DNA of 64,000 nucleotides, from contig QPMI01000143.1 in NCBI GenBank assembly GCA_004431415.1, positions 62,001 to 126,000 on the forward strand, in the 5' to 3' direction. The DNA comes from Cyanophora paradoxa. Taxonomy: Eukaryota; Glaucocystophyceae; Cyanophorales; Cyanophoraceae. Both the position numbers and the translations under genes were made by a program. The notes below the pieces were generated by a model. The model did no database searches, was not told the origin of the DNA, and worked only from the letters and a program-made list of their open reading frames with translations. Below, in pieces: positions 1 through 12,600 of this stretch; the first letter of the stretch is position 1; each line of letters begins with the position of its first letter.

Positions 1-668
1 CCCTCGCCTCAGCGGGCGGGCGCCGCGAGGTCTGGATTCGAGAGATTCGCACTGACCGGACCAGACCGCTGAAGTCGTATCGCGGGGATGGCTGCAGGAA
101 CTGTTAGTGACGTTTCGACGGTTAGCCAGACGGCGTCGACGCACAATGAGCTCGTTGGGGCTCCAGTCGGTTCGGAAGCTTCCGTTCGAAGTCAGCGCAC
201 CGGTGCTCTGCTCAATACCGGTTAGCATTCTCGTCCAGAGACCTCGGGAAGAAGCTCAAGCGTAAGGCGCGCGGGGCGCGGGCGCCGACCATTGCGAGCC
301 GCATCGCGGCGCGGGAGAACGAAGTGAGCGCCCAGTCCAGGCCCTTCGACGTCTGCGGCCGCAGTCGATCGCGGCTCGGCGAGTTGGACGGCGCCAACCC
401 CGTCGCCGGGGCTTCGAGGAGGCCCACCTCGTCCGTCCGGAGCGTCCGGTTGGCCGCGCCGCACTCGGAAGCATCCGTCCGCAGGCAGGAGCGCGCGTAC
501 ATCAAATCTGACGAAAGGCCGTCCGTCGACGCGCGCGGCGCGATCGACACCGCGAGCGGCGCGGGGCTCTACGGCTAAGAGCACCTGTCATAGCACCGAA
601 GTCGAAGGCCCGCGTGCCCTCCTGCAGCGAAAGTTGATTGGAATTGGAAATGTATACGTAGCGCGGAA
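1..668. other. No supported gene
   Basis: Several overlapping ORFs of about 70-120 codons lie on both strands between 212 and 584. They show no recognisable domain and no convincing splice structure. They may include an exon of a gene that continues outside the window. Nothing is called here. Confidence 0.5.
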
Positions 669-3600
669 TTAAAGAGCGGGGTCCAGGACCGGTACCTCAG
701 GATTCCCGAACATGAGGTTGTCGTTCGCCTTGCGGGCCATCGAGATGGACTCGCCCAAGCGCCGCGCCGACTCGCCCTTGCTCGCGATCGCGCCGTCGTT
801 GACCATCATCTCCAGAGTGTACGTCTGCATCTGCCGCGCGTAATACTGACGCAGCCCCGACATGCGAATCTGCGAGACCGCAGCCGTCAGGCCATTCAGA
901 CCGCGGAATATGAATTGAACGCGCGAATTCGATAAAATCGATAGCAGGCACCTCCGCCGGCACTGAGGCGTTGTCGGTCAAGGAGATCATGCACATCATG
1001 TAGATGACGCAGGCGATGATGGCAAGAGACACGACCGACTGCAGAGATGGAAGGGGTTCTGATCAACGGCAACCCGCGGAAATGATGGTGGCGGTGCGAG
1101 AACGAAGCGGGGCACCAGGATGGCCAGAACGCGCATCCGGAAGAAGACGTCGCGCTTCTTCGTCTGGAGACCGCAGTCAACAACTCGCGATCGACGGCAA
1201 AGAAGCCGACACATCAAGCCATGGCCGGCCCAAGGCGTCGCACCCGAACCATGGCGTTCGTCAGCGTCACTGAGGCCCGCCGGATTTCCTCGGCGCCGGC
1301 GGGCATTCCAGAGTTGATCTTCGGCAAAACTAGCCCCGCCGCATCCATCTTCTCGCGCTGAAAGGCGTGCTGTAGCGTCAAGGCACGGCATGTGCACGCG
1401 ACTACAACTCGGAAAGGGCGCACCAGAGTGGCGCCGTCGCCGTCGTCGTTGCCAGGAGCCGCGGCCGACGGGTGGATCTTGGTTCGCCGTCGCAGGCTCG
1501 AGCCGCCCTGCGGCGCAGCTGCAGCGCCCGACGCGCGCGCCTCGTGGTCCGTGTCCCCCGCCGCGTCCGACGCGCGCCGCGCTCCTTTGAGGCCCTCGTC
1601 GGCCGCACGCGGCATGATCGACCCGAGGCCGGCGCCGGCGCCGGCCGCGGAGCTGCGCCGGCTCGCGCCCTCGAGCTCGGCCGCCTCGTCCGGCGGCGTG
1701 AAGCTCGCCCTCGGCGCCAGCAGGTGCGGCGCCGACGGCGCCGGAACGGGCGTGAGCGCAGAGTCGCGCTCGCCGCCCCGCGGCGTGCAGGGCGCCCCCG
1801 CGTCCCCTTCGGCCTTGGAATTCGGGCTCTGCTCCTCCGTGAGATCGAACGTCGTGATGAGCTGGAACGAGTCGGCCCGCGGGGCCTTCGAGCTCTGCCC
1901 GCCGACGCGCTCCTCGCGATCGGACGGCGAGGGGCCCGTCCAATGCGAGCTCGAGCCGCCGGACGCCACGCCGGAGCCGGGGATCGCCTCGACCGTGTCG
2001 GCGTCGCGCCGGCGCCGCGCGCTGGCGCCTGCGGGGGGCGAGGCGACGAGCCACGCCGGGAGCCGCCCCACCGGCTCCTTGTCGTCCGCCCTCGCCGGAA
2101 CTGGGAGTGACGTCAGCTCGACATCGAGCTTCTAAATGCGTGTGTCTAGTTGCAATTGGATAAATTAAACCAGCGCACGCGGCGAGGGGCCGCGGTACAT
2201 CTGCTCGGCGGCGTCTCCCCCCCTCGGGCTGGGCTCGATGGCGTCTCTCGGCGACTCGAGCGCCGCCGGCGCGCGGCCGCGGCCGCGCAGGGCGCCGGCC
2301 CCCACCGAGGACGCGTCCCCGTTGCCCGAACCCGAGCGCGGGGCCGTGGCCGCGCCCTGCTCCTTCCCGCCCTCGTCCGTCTCGTGCCCGCCCTCGTCCT
2401 GGGAGCCGTCGTCCTCGTCCAGGTCCTGGGGAGCGTGCACGCATAAGTACACGCACGCGCCAGGCACTTCACCGCTGTTCTGAACGTCGCGCGGTGGAAG
2501 CTCACCCGCAGCTTCTTGAAGTGGTGCGAGATCTCTCGGATGACTGCGGTCGCGGTGGTCGGGCGGCGCGGGGGCGACGTCGACGCCGACGCCGGCGTCG
2601 GCTCCGGAGCGAGAGAGCGCCAAAGCGAAGAAGACTAGGTGGCTAATAGCCTAAGGTGGCTTAGGTGTGGCGGTAGAGTTAAGACTAGGCTGTGCCCGGC
2701 ACGCGTGGCTTGCTTGCACTGGGTGTCCTTTATCAACTCTTTATCAACTCTCTTAGAGTCTTAACTTTTAATCTCCTTTTTAGGCTATTTCTCCGCACCT
2801 CCGTGGGGGAGGCGCGCGATGATGTGGGCGACGTCGTTCTTCGTCGTCCGCACGCGGTGTATGCTCGGCCTTCGGCGCGCGCGTCAGCGATATCGAAGTG
2901 AGCGCCGATTGCACGGGCACCGCACCTGAGCACGAGGAAGTGCATGCACGCGAGGAGGATCAGGATGGCGGCGAGGAGCCCGGACAGGACCGCCCGGCTC
3001 TGGTCCTTCTTGTGCGTCATCTGCAGCGCGGAAGGCGGTGATCAGGGGCGCGGCAGGAGCGCTCGGGCTGGTCAGCGAATGCGAATGCCTCGTGGGCGTA
3101 GGCGGAGCCGAGAGCGAAAAGGGCCGATCCGATTCCGCCCGTCGGGATTGCCGTGTTGTCAAGCCTGCGCGGCAGGCCGGGCCCCGTCTCGCAATCGGCT
3201 GCAGCGCGACCCAAAAAAAAGAGCGACGAGAAGGCCGCACAGGAAGCGGACGTGGTAGTTGGAGAGCGAGGCGTTCGGGCGCATCTGGTCCATGCCGAGC
3301 GAGGCGACCTCCTCCGACTCGCTGACCCACCTCCGGAACGCAGTCTGTCGACAAGTCAGTCTGAACCCGCCACGAGACATCGGAGTTCGATTTGAATTTT
3401 ACATATACTCTTCCGGCGCACCCACAGCGAGGTCGTGCGGACCACGCGAACGAACTGCGTGGGAAGCAGATCCGGAGGCGTCAGCGGCGGATGCGGGAAC
3501 ACTGCTTGGCAGAGTGCGGACGTCGCTGGCGTTGACATCGCTGGGGGTGTACTCGACGGTCGCGACGGGCAGCGCGTTCCACGCGTCGAGGACGTCGCGG

Positions 3601-6600
3601 AACTGAGAGGGGGGGACGCCCTGCGCTGGCCAGCCGTACAGGTAGAGGCCGTAGCAGGTCTCGCGCTGCAGCGCGATGCGCTCCGAGAAGCGCTGCGCGA
3701 GGGTCGACGTCGGCTCGCGCGGGTGCACGGCGCCGGCGGCCTGAGCGGCGCACGGCTCTGTCGGCGAGGAAAGAAGCCTCGTCGCCCTCGCTCGCGTGCA
3801 GCTGCATCATGCGCAGCCAGTACTGCGCGGGCGATCGCGATGAGGTGGCCTCGAAGCGAAGCGGAAACGGAGGAAATTAAACGGGGGGCACCACGTTGGC
3901 GGAGAACGTCCTGTGCTGCGTCGCCATCTTCGTCTGGCGGAAGAGCGAGCTCTGCGATCGCAAGCCCAGTCAGCCGGATTCGAATCCATGGCCAGGGCCG
4001 AGGACGGGCGCGGAGCGAGGCCCAGGCCTTCCTTCACCTGGAGGTCGGAGAACATGAGGGTGAGCTGGGCGAAGAGGGCCCCCATCAGGCCGGCCGCGAC
4101 CAGCAGCGCAGCGATCACGGCCCATCCGAGCAGCTGCGAATTCCCGAATTTCAGTCCCGCGTGTACAACGTTCGGCCGACGCCACCCAACGCCGGCCGAC
4201 GCCGCCCGAGGGTCTTGGAGCGCACCTTCACGGCGCGAGCCTCCCGCTCCTGGGCGAGGGACGACGAAGACTTTTTGATGGCAGACCACTTGCTGCCCGA
4301 CGATTTCGAGCCGCTGCCAAACGAAAAATGAACTCAAGAGCTCGGAAGCCGAAAGCTGAAGAGAGAGAGGGGCGGACGTGTGGGACGCGGAGCCGGTCTT
4401 GGCCCCCGTCCCGAGCTCGTTGTCGAGCGAGGGGCGGGACTCCTGGTCCTCCAGCTCGTCGGCGCGGGCCAGCAGTTCCTGTCGATCGCGATCGCGAGCT
4501 CGCAGTCAGCCGCGAATCCGAGCGGGAAATCTACGCTGCATCTAGGTGTAGGTCCCACCTGGGCGCGCTCCGGCTCGTTCTCGACGTCCGCGAGGAAGCA
4601 GCCGTAGGACCGTAGGAGGACTGCGGCGCAAGGGTCGGACGGCAGTGCGGCGGCGGCCTTGGATGATTCAAGATGAAAAGGTACCTCTCGAGTGAGGGAA
4701 CTTGCGCAGGAGGGAGCGGTAGTTGTGCCGCGCGGCGCGCTTGCTGCGACCGCGATCAAACTCAGACGTAGATCGAGCCATCAGACACAGGCGGGAAGCC
4801 GGCGCCGGCGGAGCGCACGCGATCTCGATCTTCTGCAGCTGCGAGTTGACCTCGGAGAGGTCCCCCGTGACGCCGAACGAGCGCGCCGCCTTCTTCGCCA
4901 GCCCCGCCCAGAAGGTCTGCGGGGGCCGGGATTCCTCAGATCCTCTAGATCTAGACGAAGGGCGCGAACTCGGAAGTTCACAGCCGAACGCGGCGTGGCG
5001 CGCGCGCCTTGCAGAGGTTGAGCGCGAGGGCGTGGTCCGCCTTGGCCCGCTCGTGCGTCGACTGCGTATGTAAATGGATATTGAATTTGAGTTTCAAACA
5101 AGCCTCAGAAAGTGCCAGAAGCGTTCTTTGAAAATGCAATTGGCACCTGAAATTCGAGGACGGATATGAAGTTGGCGCTGCCCACCGCCCCCGACGTGTC
5201 CTCTCGGTGATCCGCCTTCGAAGGCATTTAATTAGGAAAAGAAGAATTCGAAGCGGGGCAGCAGGAGAAATTAAGCGAGCGCGAGGAGGGGGCCCGGCGA
5301 AGCGGGGCAGCAGGAGAAATTAAGCGAGCGCGAGGAGGGGGCCCGGCGAAGCGGGGCAGCAGGAGAAATTAAGCGAGCGCGAGGAGGGGGCCCGGGCCCG
5401 GGCGCGCCTGCTCCGCCTCGAGGCGCTTGCTGCTGACGAAGTAGCGGAGGTCCAGAGAGGGGCCCTGATCAAGGCTGAGCGCTTCGAGCCGGAAATTACA
5501 CCGAAATCGTGAGACGCACCTTCGTCATGGCCTGCTTGAGCTCCAGGATCGCGGCGTGCGGGTGCCGCTCTGCGTCCTCTCAGCCACGCGAGCTGCCAAA
5601 GAGCGACGAACTCGGTGCCGCACCGTGGTGCTGGAGGAACGAGGCGTAGCAGACGTGCAGGTAGGGGGACTCTCTGTACCGATCGAACCTGCGGTGCCGG
5701 CCGAAGGTCGGTCGGGATCGACCGACACCGCGAGCCCCGGGCGAGGCGGAGGCGGCCCCTGGCCTGACCCGAGGCGGTAGATCGTCTCGACCTCGGCGGC
5801 CCGCGAGGCCCGCGCGGGGTCGGCCTCCGCGATCGTGTCGGACGTGGGGGCGTCGGCCTGCGCAGAATGCGAGAAGGTTAAACGGGCGAGAGCGCTACTT
5901 TGACGTTTACAGCGATCGCGAGCGAGCGAGATCGCGCACCGGCATGTCACCCAGCATTCCGGGCACCAGAGAGTTGGATCGGATCATGGGGTGCGCCAGG
6001 CCGCGGGGCACGTACTCCCACGCGAACCGCGTCGACAGCTCGACCTGCGAGTCCCGTCAGCTTTAAATTTGGACCGCGTCGGGAACGCCAGCCGAGTTCT
6101 CCACAGGAGCCGGAGCGCACGGGCGCCTCTACGAAGAAGCCGCCCGTGATGTTGAACCAGCGCTCGGCGAACGTGAGCTGGCGCCGCCTGTCGCGCGCCG
6201 CGGAGCTCCGCGGCGAAGTCACGGAGCCCGAGCCCGAGGACGCCAGCAGCGCGGCGACCGTCGCGCGGGCGGCCCCCATCGCGAGGCGGTAACGGACGGC
6301 TGCGCCGCCCTTTAGAATACGCGAAGGCGACGGCCCAAGGCCGCGGAGCGGACCGCAGAGGGCCGCGCAGAGGGCGCCGAAGAGCAGGACGCCGACGATG
6401 AGGGCCGCGCACGTGGCCACGCCGGCCTGCTCGCGCTCGCGGCTCGCGAGGGAGCACGAGGCGGCCGCGAAGAAGGCCACCCCGCCCAGGAGCCCCGAGC
6501 GGAGCCGGTTCATCGCCGGCGAGAAGTAGGCTGCGCACGCGCGCGCGCGTTGTGAGCTCGAGCTCGGGCGGCGGCCTATAATTATGGGCTTCAACTCGAG

Positions 6601-8620
6601 CGCACGCTGGAACCATATGAACCCGAACGACGCCGCGAAGGCTCCGAGGAGGATGAAGAAGTTGAGGAGCTGTCGTGGAGTCGGATCAGAGAGTCTCGTG
6701 GAAGAGAGTAGACGCGGGGGAGGCCCGGGGCCGCGCACCACGGGCTGGTTGTGTAGGAAGCGCGATGCGAAGACCAGCAGGACCTGCCACAAACATCGAA
6801 GGTTACTTTTGAGGGTGGCGCCGGCGCGCCTTCGCGCGCAGAATGGCGTTAGCGACCTGGACGAGGAGGTAGAAGAGCCGCACGCGGCCGTGCGCCATCG
6901 CGTCTGACACGGTGAAGACAGGCAACGTGAGACCACGCCCGGGGTGCGAGCAGGAGACGCTTGAGAAAGGGAGGGGGGTGGGGGCCCGGGCCGGGGCACC
7001 GAGGGAGTAGGAGGTGGCGTTGTTGTCGACGAGGAGGAGGGCGATGGTCGCGGCGTAGGGGACGAAGAGGAAGAGGAGCACGGAGGCGATGCCGGCGTAG
7101 GCCGCCCACGGGATCACCGCCGTCTGCCCGAGATCGCGAAGGTCAAGGTGGGCGGGGATCGGCAGTGCGCGCGCGCGGACTCGCCTCGGGCGGGGCCACT
7201 CGGAACCCGACGTCGCCGGGGTCGAGCCCCAGGCTGTACGCCGACGCGAATATCTGCGGACGGGGCGCGCACGCACAGTGAGAAAGGACCGACAGTGCCG
7301 GATCAATCTTAAAGCTTGCAAGTGGTCAATTGCAAGCGCGCACTTGGAGCGTGCTAATGAAGAGCATTTGGATGACGAGCTGCGCATGCGGATCCGGAGG
7401 GGGGCGAGCCCAGGCGCGGCCTCATGATCAGCAAATGATTTACGGCCGGGCGGATCGCGGTGACCTTGAGGAGGACGCGGAGGATCCGGAGGGGGAAGGG
7501 GCGGAACCGCTGCAGGCGCATCGTGAAGCCGACCAGGACGGTGAGTCCTGCGGGCCCATGGCCATCAAGCCCCGAAGCTAAGCGAAGTGGCCACGATTGG
7601 CATTATATTCGATGTTCAGATACTGACCCAGGATAAGAGCGACGATGACTGCCGCGGTCCAGAAGACGGACGCGAAGGAGAGGGAGAAGATCTGCCTCCG
7701 GATGAGGGGGTACAGGTTGACGCCGAGGTCCAGCCAGTTGATCGAGTCGGCGTTCTATTCGCTCGGCAGAGTCAGCGACTAGAGACGGCGCGGCATCAAA
7801 CCAAACGGATCAGAGAGCTCAAGCGGACCCATCCCGCCCGGTTGACGAGCCCGGCGAGCTGGAAGGCGTCGGCGATCGCGAAGAGGACGGGGAGGACGCG
7901 CTTCTGCACGATGCCGCGCGGCTCGCTGGCCGCCGAGCGCCCCGCCTGTTCAGGCCGGAGCGTGAGTTCAATGGAATGAAATTCAGAGCAAGCTTAAGTT
8001 AAGCTTGGAACTTCGGAAATCAAGTATGTACTGCGGCGCACCATCGTGAAGATTATGGAGAAAAGTATCTCCTCGTACTTGCTGCTCTTCAGGCTCCCGG
8101 AGGCCGCCCGGAGGACGGCCGCCGAGCTGGTTCCCGCGCGGGGCGGGCCCGCGGCCGGCGGGCGGGGGCGCTGAAGGTACCCGGGGCCCGGCTGCAGCTG
8201 GCCAGGGCCATGGCCGCTGGCGATGGAGGGCAGCTCACGCTCGAACTGCCCGGAGGGGCGCCCGGCGGGGGGGCTGGTCAGCCCCTGCAGCTGCGCCGGC
8301 GCCGGCGCCGGTCCCCCGCGGAGCATATGCATGCTGCCGGAGGCTGGGATGTGGCCGTGGGACACGGACGGCCTCCGCCGCGCGAGGGCGAGGGCGGTGC
8401 TGACTGCGGCCGCGTGCGCGTCCCGGGCAGCGCTGCTGCGCCGGCTGAAGGAGCCGTTGGTGCCGAACGAGAACGTGCTCGCGTGGTGGCCATGGTAGCT
8501 CGGCCGCTTCGAGGGCAGGCCCGGGTTCGCAGCTGCAGGCGGAGGGCGCGACACGATCCCTTCGTGCGACCGGACCACCGGCTGCGGCTGCCCATGATCG
8601 CTGTCACCGCCCGCAACCAT
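669..8620 (-). CDS. Tiny macrocysts (TmcB)-like multi-pass membrane protein, many exons
   Basis: The gene reads right to left from an ATG near 8620 (MVAGGDSD) to a stop at 669 (PVLDPAL). A Ser/Pro-rich N-terminus leads to KYEEILFSIIFTM near 8050. Hydrophobic exons follow: FSLSFASVFWTAAVIVALIL (about 7650), IPWAAYAGIASVLLFLFVPY (about 7080), LLNFFILLGAFAASFGFIWF (about 6630) and AALIVGVLLFGALCAALCG (about 6370). A soluble middle section carries motifs typical of TmcB-like proteins: AAEVETIYRLG (about 5780), SPYLHVCYASFL (about 5650), GSANFISVLEF (about 5160), FWAGLAKKAA (about 4910) and LLRSYGCFLADVENEP (about 4590). More membrane segments follow near 4120, 2960, 1130 and 1000. Exon junctions such as 3445-3475 and 3935-3960 end in AG with CTGAC just upstream. 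TmcB-type proteins are large membrane proteins of protists, often with a PAS domain; I did not find a clear PAS domain. The exact exon set and the Gly/Pro-rich loops at 1200-2500 are uncertain. Confidence 0.68.
5252..5396. repeat. Intronic 49-bp minisatellite, three units
   Basis: A 49-bp unit beginning AGCGGGGCAGCAGGAGAAAT starts at 5252, 5301 and 5350. The third unit is cut at its end. It lies in the Tmc-like gene between the exon reading SLDLRYFVSSKRLEAE (about 5410-5450) and the exon near 5210. On the coding strand each unit reads as CTTAAT followed by a pyrimidine-rich stretch, like the 3' end of an intron. Confidence 0.9.
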
Positions 8621-9794
8621 TTGCGGCAAGGTGCGCGCCGCTTCTGCTGTCGTCACGTGCACGTGCACCGAGCTCAATTGCAAGCTGAAGTGGAACGAAC
8701 GCCGTCAAGCCGCCGACGGCGCGGCGCATCCACCGCCGTCCCAGCGCGCGTGGCCGGCCGCGGCCGCCGGGCGCTGCGGCGAAGGAAATGACCCGCTGGC
8801 CAGGCCTAGGCTTAAGCTTGCCTTCGAGCTCAACGTTGGACCGTCGGACTAGAGACAGAGCGCCCGCGCCGGCAGCGCTGCTGCTCGCGCACTGGGGCAC
8901 GTGCCGTCCGGGCCCCTTCAAAACGTGCGCTGCGCCTTGCAGTGCAGCTGTCACCGAATGTTTTGGCGAAAGCCGCGCGCTGAGAGGAGGCTTAGGCCGA
9001 CAGCCGGGGGCTGGGCGCAGCTGGGCGCGCGCAGGCCTAGGCCCGGCCGCGCAGCTGCAGCTGCTGTCACCGTTCGGCGGTCGAGCACGGCCGCGGGCCG
9101 CGGCGAAGCTTTTATAATCAAGCAAACCAATTTGCAAGCTTTAAGGTTCAAGGTTTACAATCAAGCAAACCAAGCCTGGCAAGCGCCACGCGCCGCGTGA
9201 CGCGCGCCGCAGATGTCGATGCTATATCTAGCAGCGCGCGCTTAGCGCCGCGGCCACAGCGGCGGCAGCGCTAGCAGCTGCAGGCTGCGCATGCAGCGAT
9301 CATCGGATGCATAGTATTGCATACTGTACTAGTATGCTCGCGAGGATGTTCGCTCGTTCGCGCCGGCGCCGCCAGGCCGCCGCCGGCCCGCCGGCCGCGG
9401 CCCGCGGCCCGCGGCGTGCAGCTGGGCTGCTAGCTCTCAAGTGATAGCGTACCCGTTTGGCGGTACCTGGTACCACCGGGTAGCCCCGGGATAAATCCGC
9501 CTGTGAGTTGAACTGACAACCACGTGCAGCTCCAAATTCCCGTAATCGTCATCTCGAAGCTCGGGAGCCTCTCTGGAGCCGGCGACCGGTACCAAGCGTC
9601 ACGGTGGTCCGGATCCGTCTACGTCACCCGTGCGGCCGTGCGGCCAGCCTGCAGCTGGTGGCGCACTGGTCACCGGGTGGGCCACTGGTTGCACGGCGAT
9701 GCACGCGTACGGCTCGGCCCGCACGCGCAAGGTGCACGGGCGGCGGGCCTGGGCTCAGCGGGCTTTAATATGGCCCCTGGGACTCTAGGACTCC
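8621..9794. other. Intergenic, no supported gene
   Basis: This stretch lies upstream of the Tmc-like gene and downstream of the MFSD1-like gene, both on the minus strand. It is rich in short palindromes such as GCAGCTGC and holds two imperfect copies of an AATCAAGCAAACCAA motif at 9115-9175. The ORFs in it are short and low in complexity. The promoter of the Tmc-like gene should lie at its left end. Confidence 0.5.
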
Positions 9795-12600
9795 TCAGGC
9801 TGGATCAGGATTCAGGATCTTTCTTATAATGAAGCTTAAGCCAAGTATTATGCAGCGACTCGGCGAGTGCGCGCGTGCACTGGGCGGGGTGCGGCGGCGC
9901 GCGCTCGCGAGCGGGCGACGCGGCGCGAGGGGCCGCCGCGCCGCCGGCTCGGGCTCGCCCTCCCTACTCGTCCTTCCTCCCTCGGCGGCGGCGGCGGCGG
10001 CGTCGGCGGCGCTCTCGGCGGCGCGCTCGCGGTGCCGTGCCGCCCGCTCCTCCAGGATCTCGTTGATCTTGTCGTCCGAAGCGTTCGCCAGCCCGCCCGT
10101 CCGCGCGTCCACTGCGCCGATCGCGACGCGGTCACAGGCGAGAAGGGGGGGGGGGGGGGGGGGGGGGGGCGCTGCTGCCCCGCCGCACGCACCGACGTTC
10201 CACGCGATCGCGCACGTCCCCCCAAGGCAGATGAAGAGCATGACGAGCATGGGTACTCCCCAGAGCACGCCGAGCGTGTCGGCCGCCTTGCCCAGCGCGA
10301 AGTAGGAGCCCAGCAGCCCGATGTTGATGACCGAGGTGAGCGCCCCGTAGGCCACCCCGTGCAGGCTGCGCGCGAGGGCGGGCAAGCTTAGGCGAGAGCT
10401 CGTGATCGAAGGAAGCGGGCGGGGGGTACCTGGGGTCGACGAGGATGGCCAGGGAGGGCCAGACGGCGGAGGGTACGAGGGAGAACATGCAGCCGATGAG
10501 GGCCATCCTGGCGGGAGGGGGGGGAGGGGGGGAAGGGGGTAAAAAGGGGGTACGTGGAAGAGAGACGGGGGTAGAGCGCACGGGAGGTACGGGGGTAGGC
10601 CGGTGAAGGTGAGGGTGAGCATGCACGGGATCATAACCGCCGCGCACATCGCCGCTGCGCCGAAAGGTGAGAAGGGGAAGAGGCTCGGGGGTGGGGAGGT
10701 ACGGGATGCGGACCGATAAAGGCGCGCTTGCCGACCCTGTCGATGCCCGCGCCGGCGACTGCGGCCGGGGTTAAGGCCGCGGCCGGGTACGGGTCCGTCC
10801 TTCTGAAAATCGCGTACCCGGGGAGAGGAACATGGAGACGGCGCCCATCGCGGAGGTCGCCCGCGCCGCCTGCTCGGCCCCGTACCCGAACTTCTGCTTC
10901 ATAAACTCGCTGCGAACGAAGCGTCGGGGGTACAGGATGTGAAGAGGAGGGTACGTCTGCGCACGGTGCGAAGGCCTGGAAGGGGTAGTACGTCGCGTAG
11001 TAGAAGAAGCCTGCGCGGAGGGGGCGTGGGCGCGGGCGCGGGCCCAGGAGGGAGGGAGGGGGGGCTACGCGGGCGCACAGACGCCGGAGATGATCCAGAA
11101 TACGGTGGGGAGGTCGACGACCGAGGTCAGGATCTCCTTGGCGCTGTCGAGGGGGCCCTTGGGCCCCGCCTCCGCGCCCCCCGCGGCCCCGGGCGGAGGC
11201 TCCTCCGCGTCCGGCCGCGGCGTCGCCCTGTCCAAAGAGCGTTGGGGGCAGGCGGGGTTGGGAGGGGGGTGGGGGGGGAGGGGGGGGAGGGGAGGGGGAG
11301 AGGCGCACGCGGGTATGGCGCTGTCTGCGAGGGAATCGAAGTACCCGTACACGAACATGGAGAGCGATGCCACGGCCGCGATCATCGGCGCTGCGGGTCG
11401 CGCTCAGGGGGGTACGCGCGATTCGAGGGGGGTTGCGGCGCGCCCGTGAGGAGGGAGTATTGGTACCCCCCGAGGCGCTCCGCGAGGGGCGGCGCGAGGT
11501 TGAACGAGAGCACGTCGCCCTGGGGGTACGTGAGAGGGTCAGAGGTTCGAGAGGGCCGGGGGTACGGCGCACGAGGCGGCCTGCGAAGGCGCCGATGCCG
11601 GCGGCAAAGGCCATCCCTGGCGTGAAGTAGGTCGTCAGCGGGGGGTACAGGGGGAGGGGGGGAGGGGAGGGAGGAAGGTACCCCTCCCGCTGAACCACTT
11701 CGCATACAGGACGTCCATCGCCACTGGGGTGGGGGAGGTGGGGGGGGGGTACGAGGTGAGGATGAGGGGAGGGGGCAGCGCGGCAGGGGTACGAGGGGCA
11801 CCGTTGAGGCCCTCGGAACCGATTCCGAAGAGGACGCGGCCGATAAGCATGATCCAGTACGCGTCCAGGAAAGGCCTGGGGCGGGGGAGGTGTTCGGGGG
11901 GAGGGTACGCTCTTTTGCGCAGGGGTAGGGTGGTACGCGGACCCCGCGGCGACGATGCCGACGCCGAGCAGCACGACGAGGGCGAAGATGATGGAACCGC
12001 GGCGGAGGCCCACCCGGTCTGCGGCCGGCCGGCGCCGGGCCGGCGTGGGCGGGCGCGGGGGGCGGCGGGGGGTACGGGGGCGCGGCGGACCGATGATGGC
12101 GCCATCCACGAGGGGCATGATGATGTTGGGCAGCTCGTACGCCGTGTAGAGCTGGGCGAACCCCGTGTTGTCGATCGCGAACGACTGCGGCGAGGGCGGC
12201 CAGGCGTCGGGCCTGGGCGGCGGGCGGCGGGCGGCGGGCGGCAAGCAGAGGGCGCTTCCGAATTTCGGGGATCCCACCTCCTTGATGTAGCTCTGAAGAG
12301 CCGAGGCGATTTCGTAGCAGTAGTAGTTGGAAAGGAGGGGGAAGAGGCTCTGCGGGCGGCGCGGCGGGCGTCGGTGCGCCCCTGCGCGGCGCTGGGCGGG
12401 CGGCGGGCGGGGCAGCCGACCAGGACAAGCACGATGTTGCGGATCGTTTCGGCCGATAGCGAAACGCTATCAAAGAAGGGGACGAGGATCTCGAACTGCG
12501 GCGAGGGGCGTCAGCGGTGCCGATCAAATGCGGCGTCGGGCCGGGCCTGCCTTCTCTGGGAGGACGGCATCCGCCTCCGCGACGCTCGTTCTCTTCTCGT
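9795..12600 (-). CDS. MFSD1: MFSD1-like major facilitator transporter, multi-exon
   Basis: Spliced exons give an MFS protein that follows the MFSD1 pattern. In order they are RNIVLVL and LFPLLSNYYCYEIASAL (about 12450-12290), GFAQLYTAYELPNIIMPLVD (about 12150), YWIMLIGRVLFGIGSEGLN (about 11840), DVLYAKWFSGR (about 11700), GMAFAAGIGAFAGRL (about 11600), GDVLSFNLAPPLAERLGGYQ (about 11490), VASLSMFVYGYFDS (about 11360), KEILTSVVDLPTVFWIISGV (about 11110), FFYYATYYPFQAF (about 11000), MALIGCMFSLVPSAVWPSL (about 10490) and INIGLLGSYFALGKAADTLG (about 10300). An acidic and Ala-rich cytosolic tail ends at 9795. In animals MFSD1 is a lysosomal dipeptide exporter that needs the partner GLMP; the same role here is inference. 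Introns are C-rich on the coding strand and full of GTACCCC. An upstream exon near 12540-12650 (SDEKRTSVAEADAV) probably belongs to the gene, so the true start lies somewhat further right. Confidence 0.85.
10145..10169. repeat. 25-base G run (C25 on the coding strand) inside an MFSD1 intron
   Basis: Twenty-five consecutive G bases occur here. Read unspliced, the minus strand gives a poly-proline run. A GT-AG intron at 10112-10192 removes the tract and joins CAIAWNV to VDARTGGLANAS in frame. The run is therefore a long intronic polypyrimidine tract, not coding sequence. Confidence 0.85.

Noticed and set aside
5252-5396. CRISPR array
   Set aside because: Three 49-bp units are directly adjacent with no spacers, inside an intron of a eukaryotic gene.
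10132-10230. Poly-proline segment in the MFSD1-like protein
   Set aside because: It comes from reading through the C25 intron tract. Splicing 10112-10192 removes it and gives a smooth tail.
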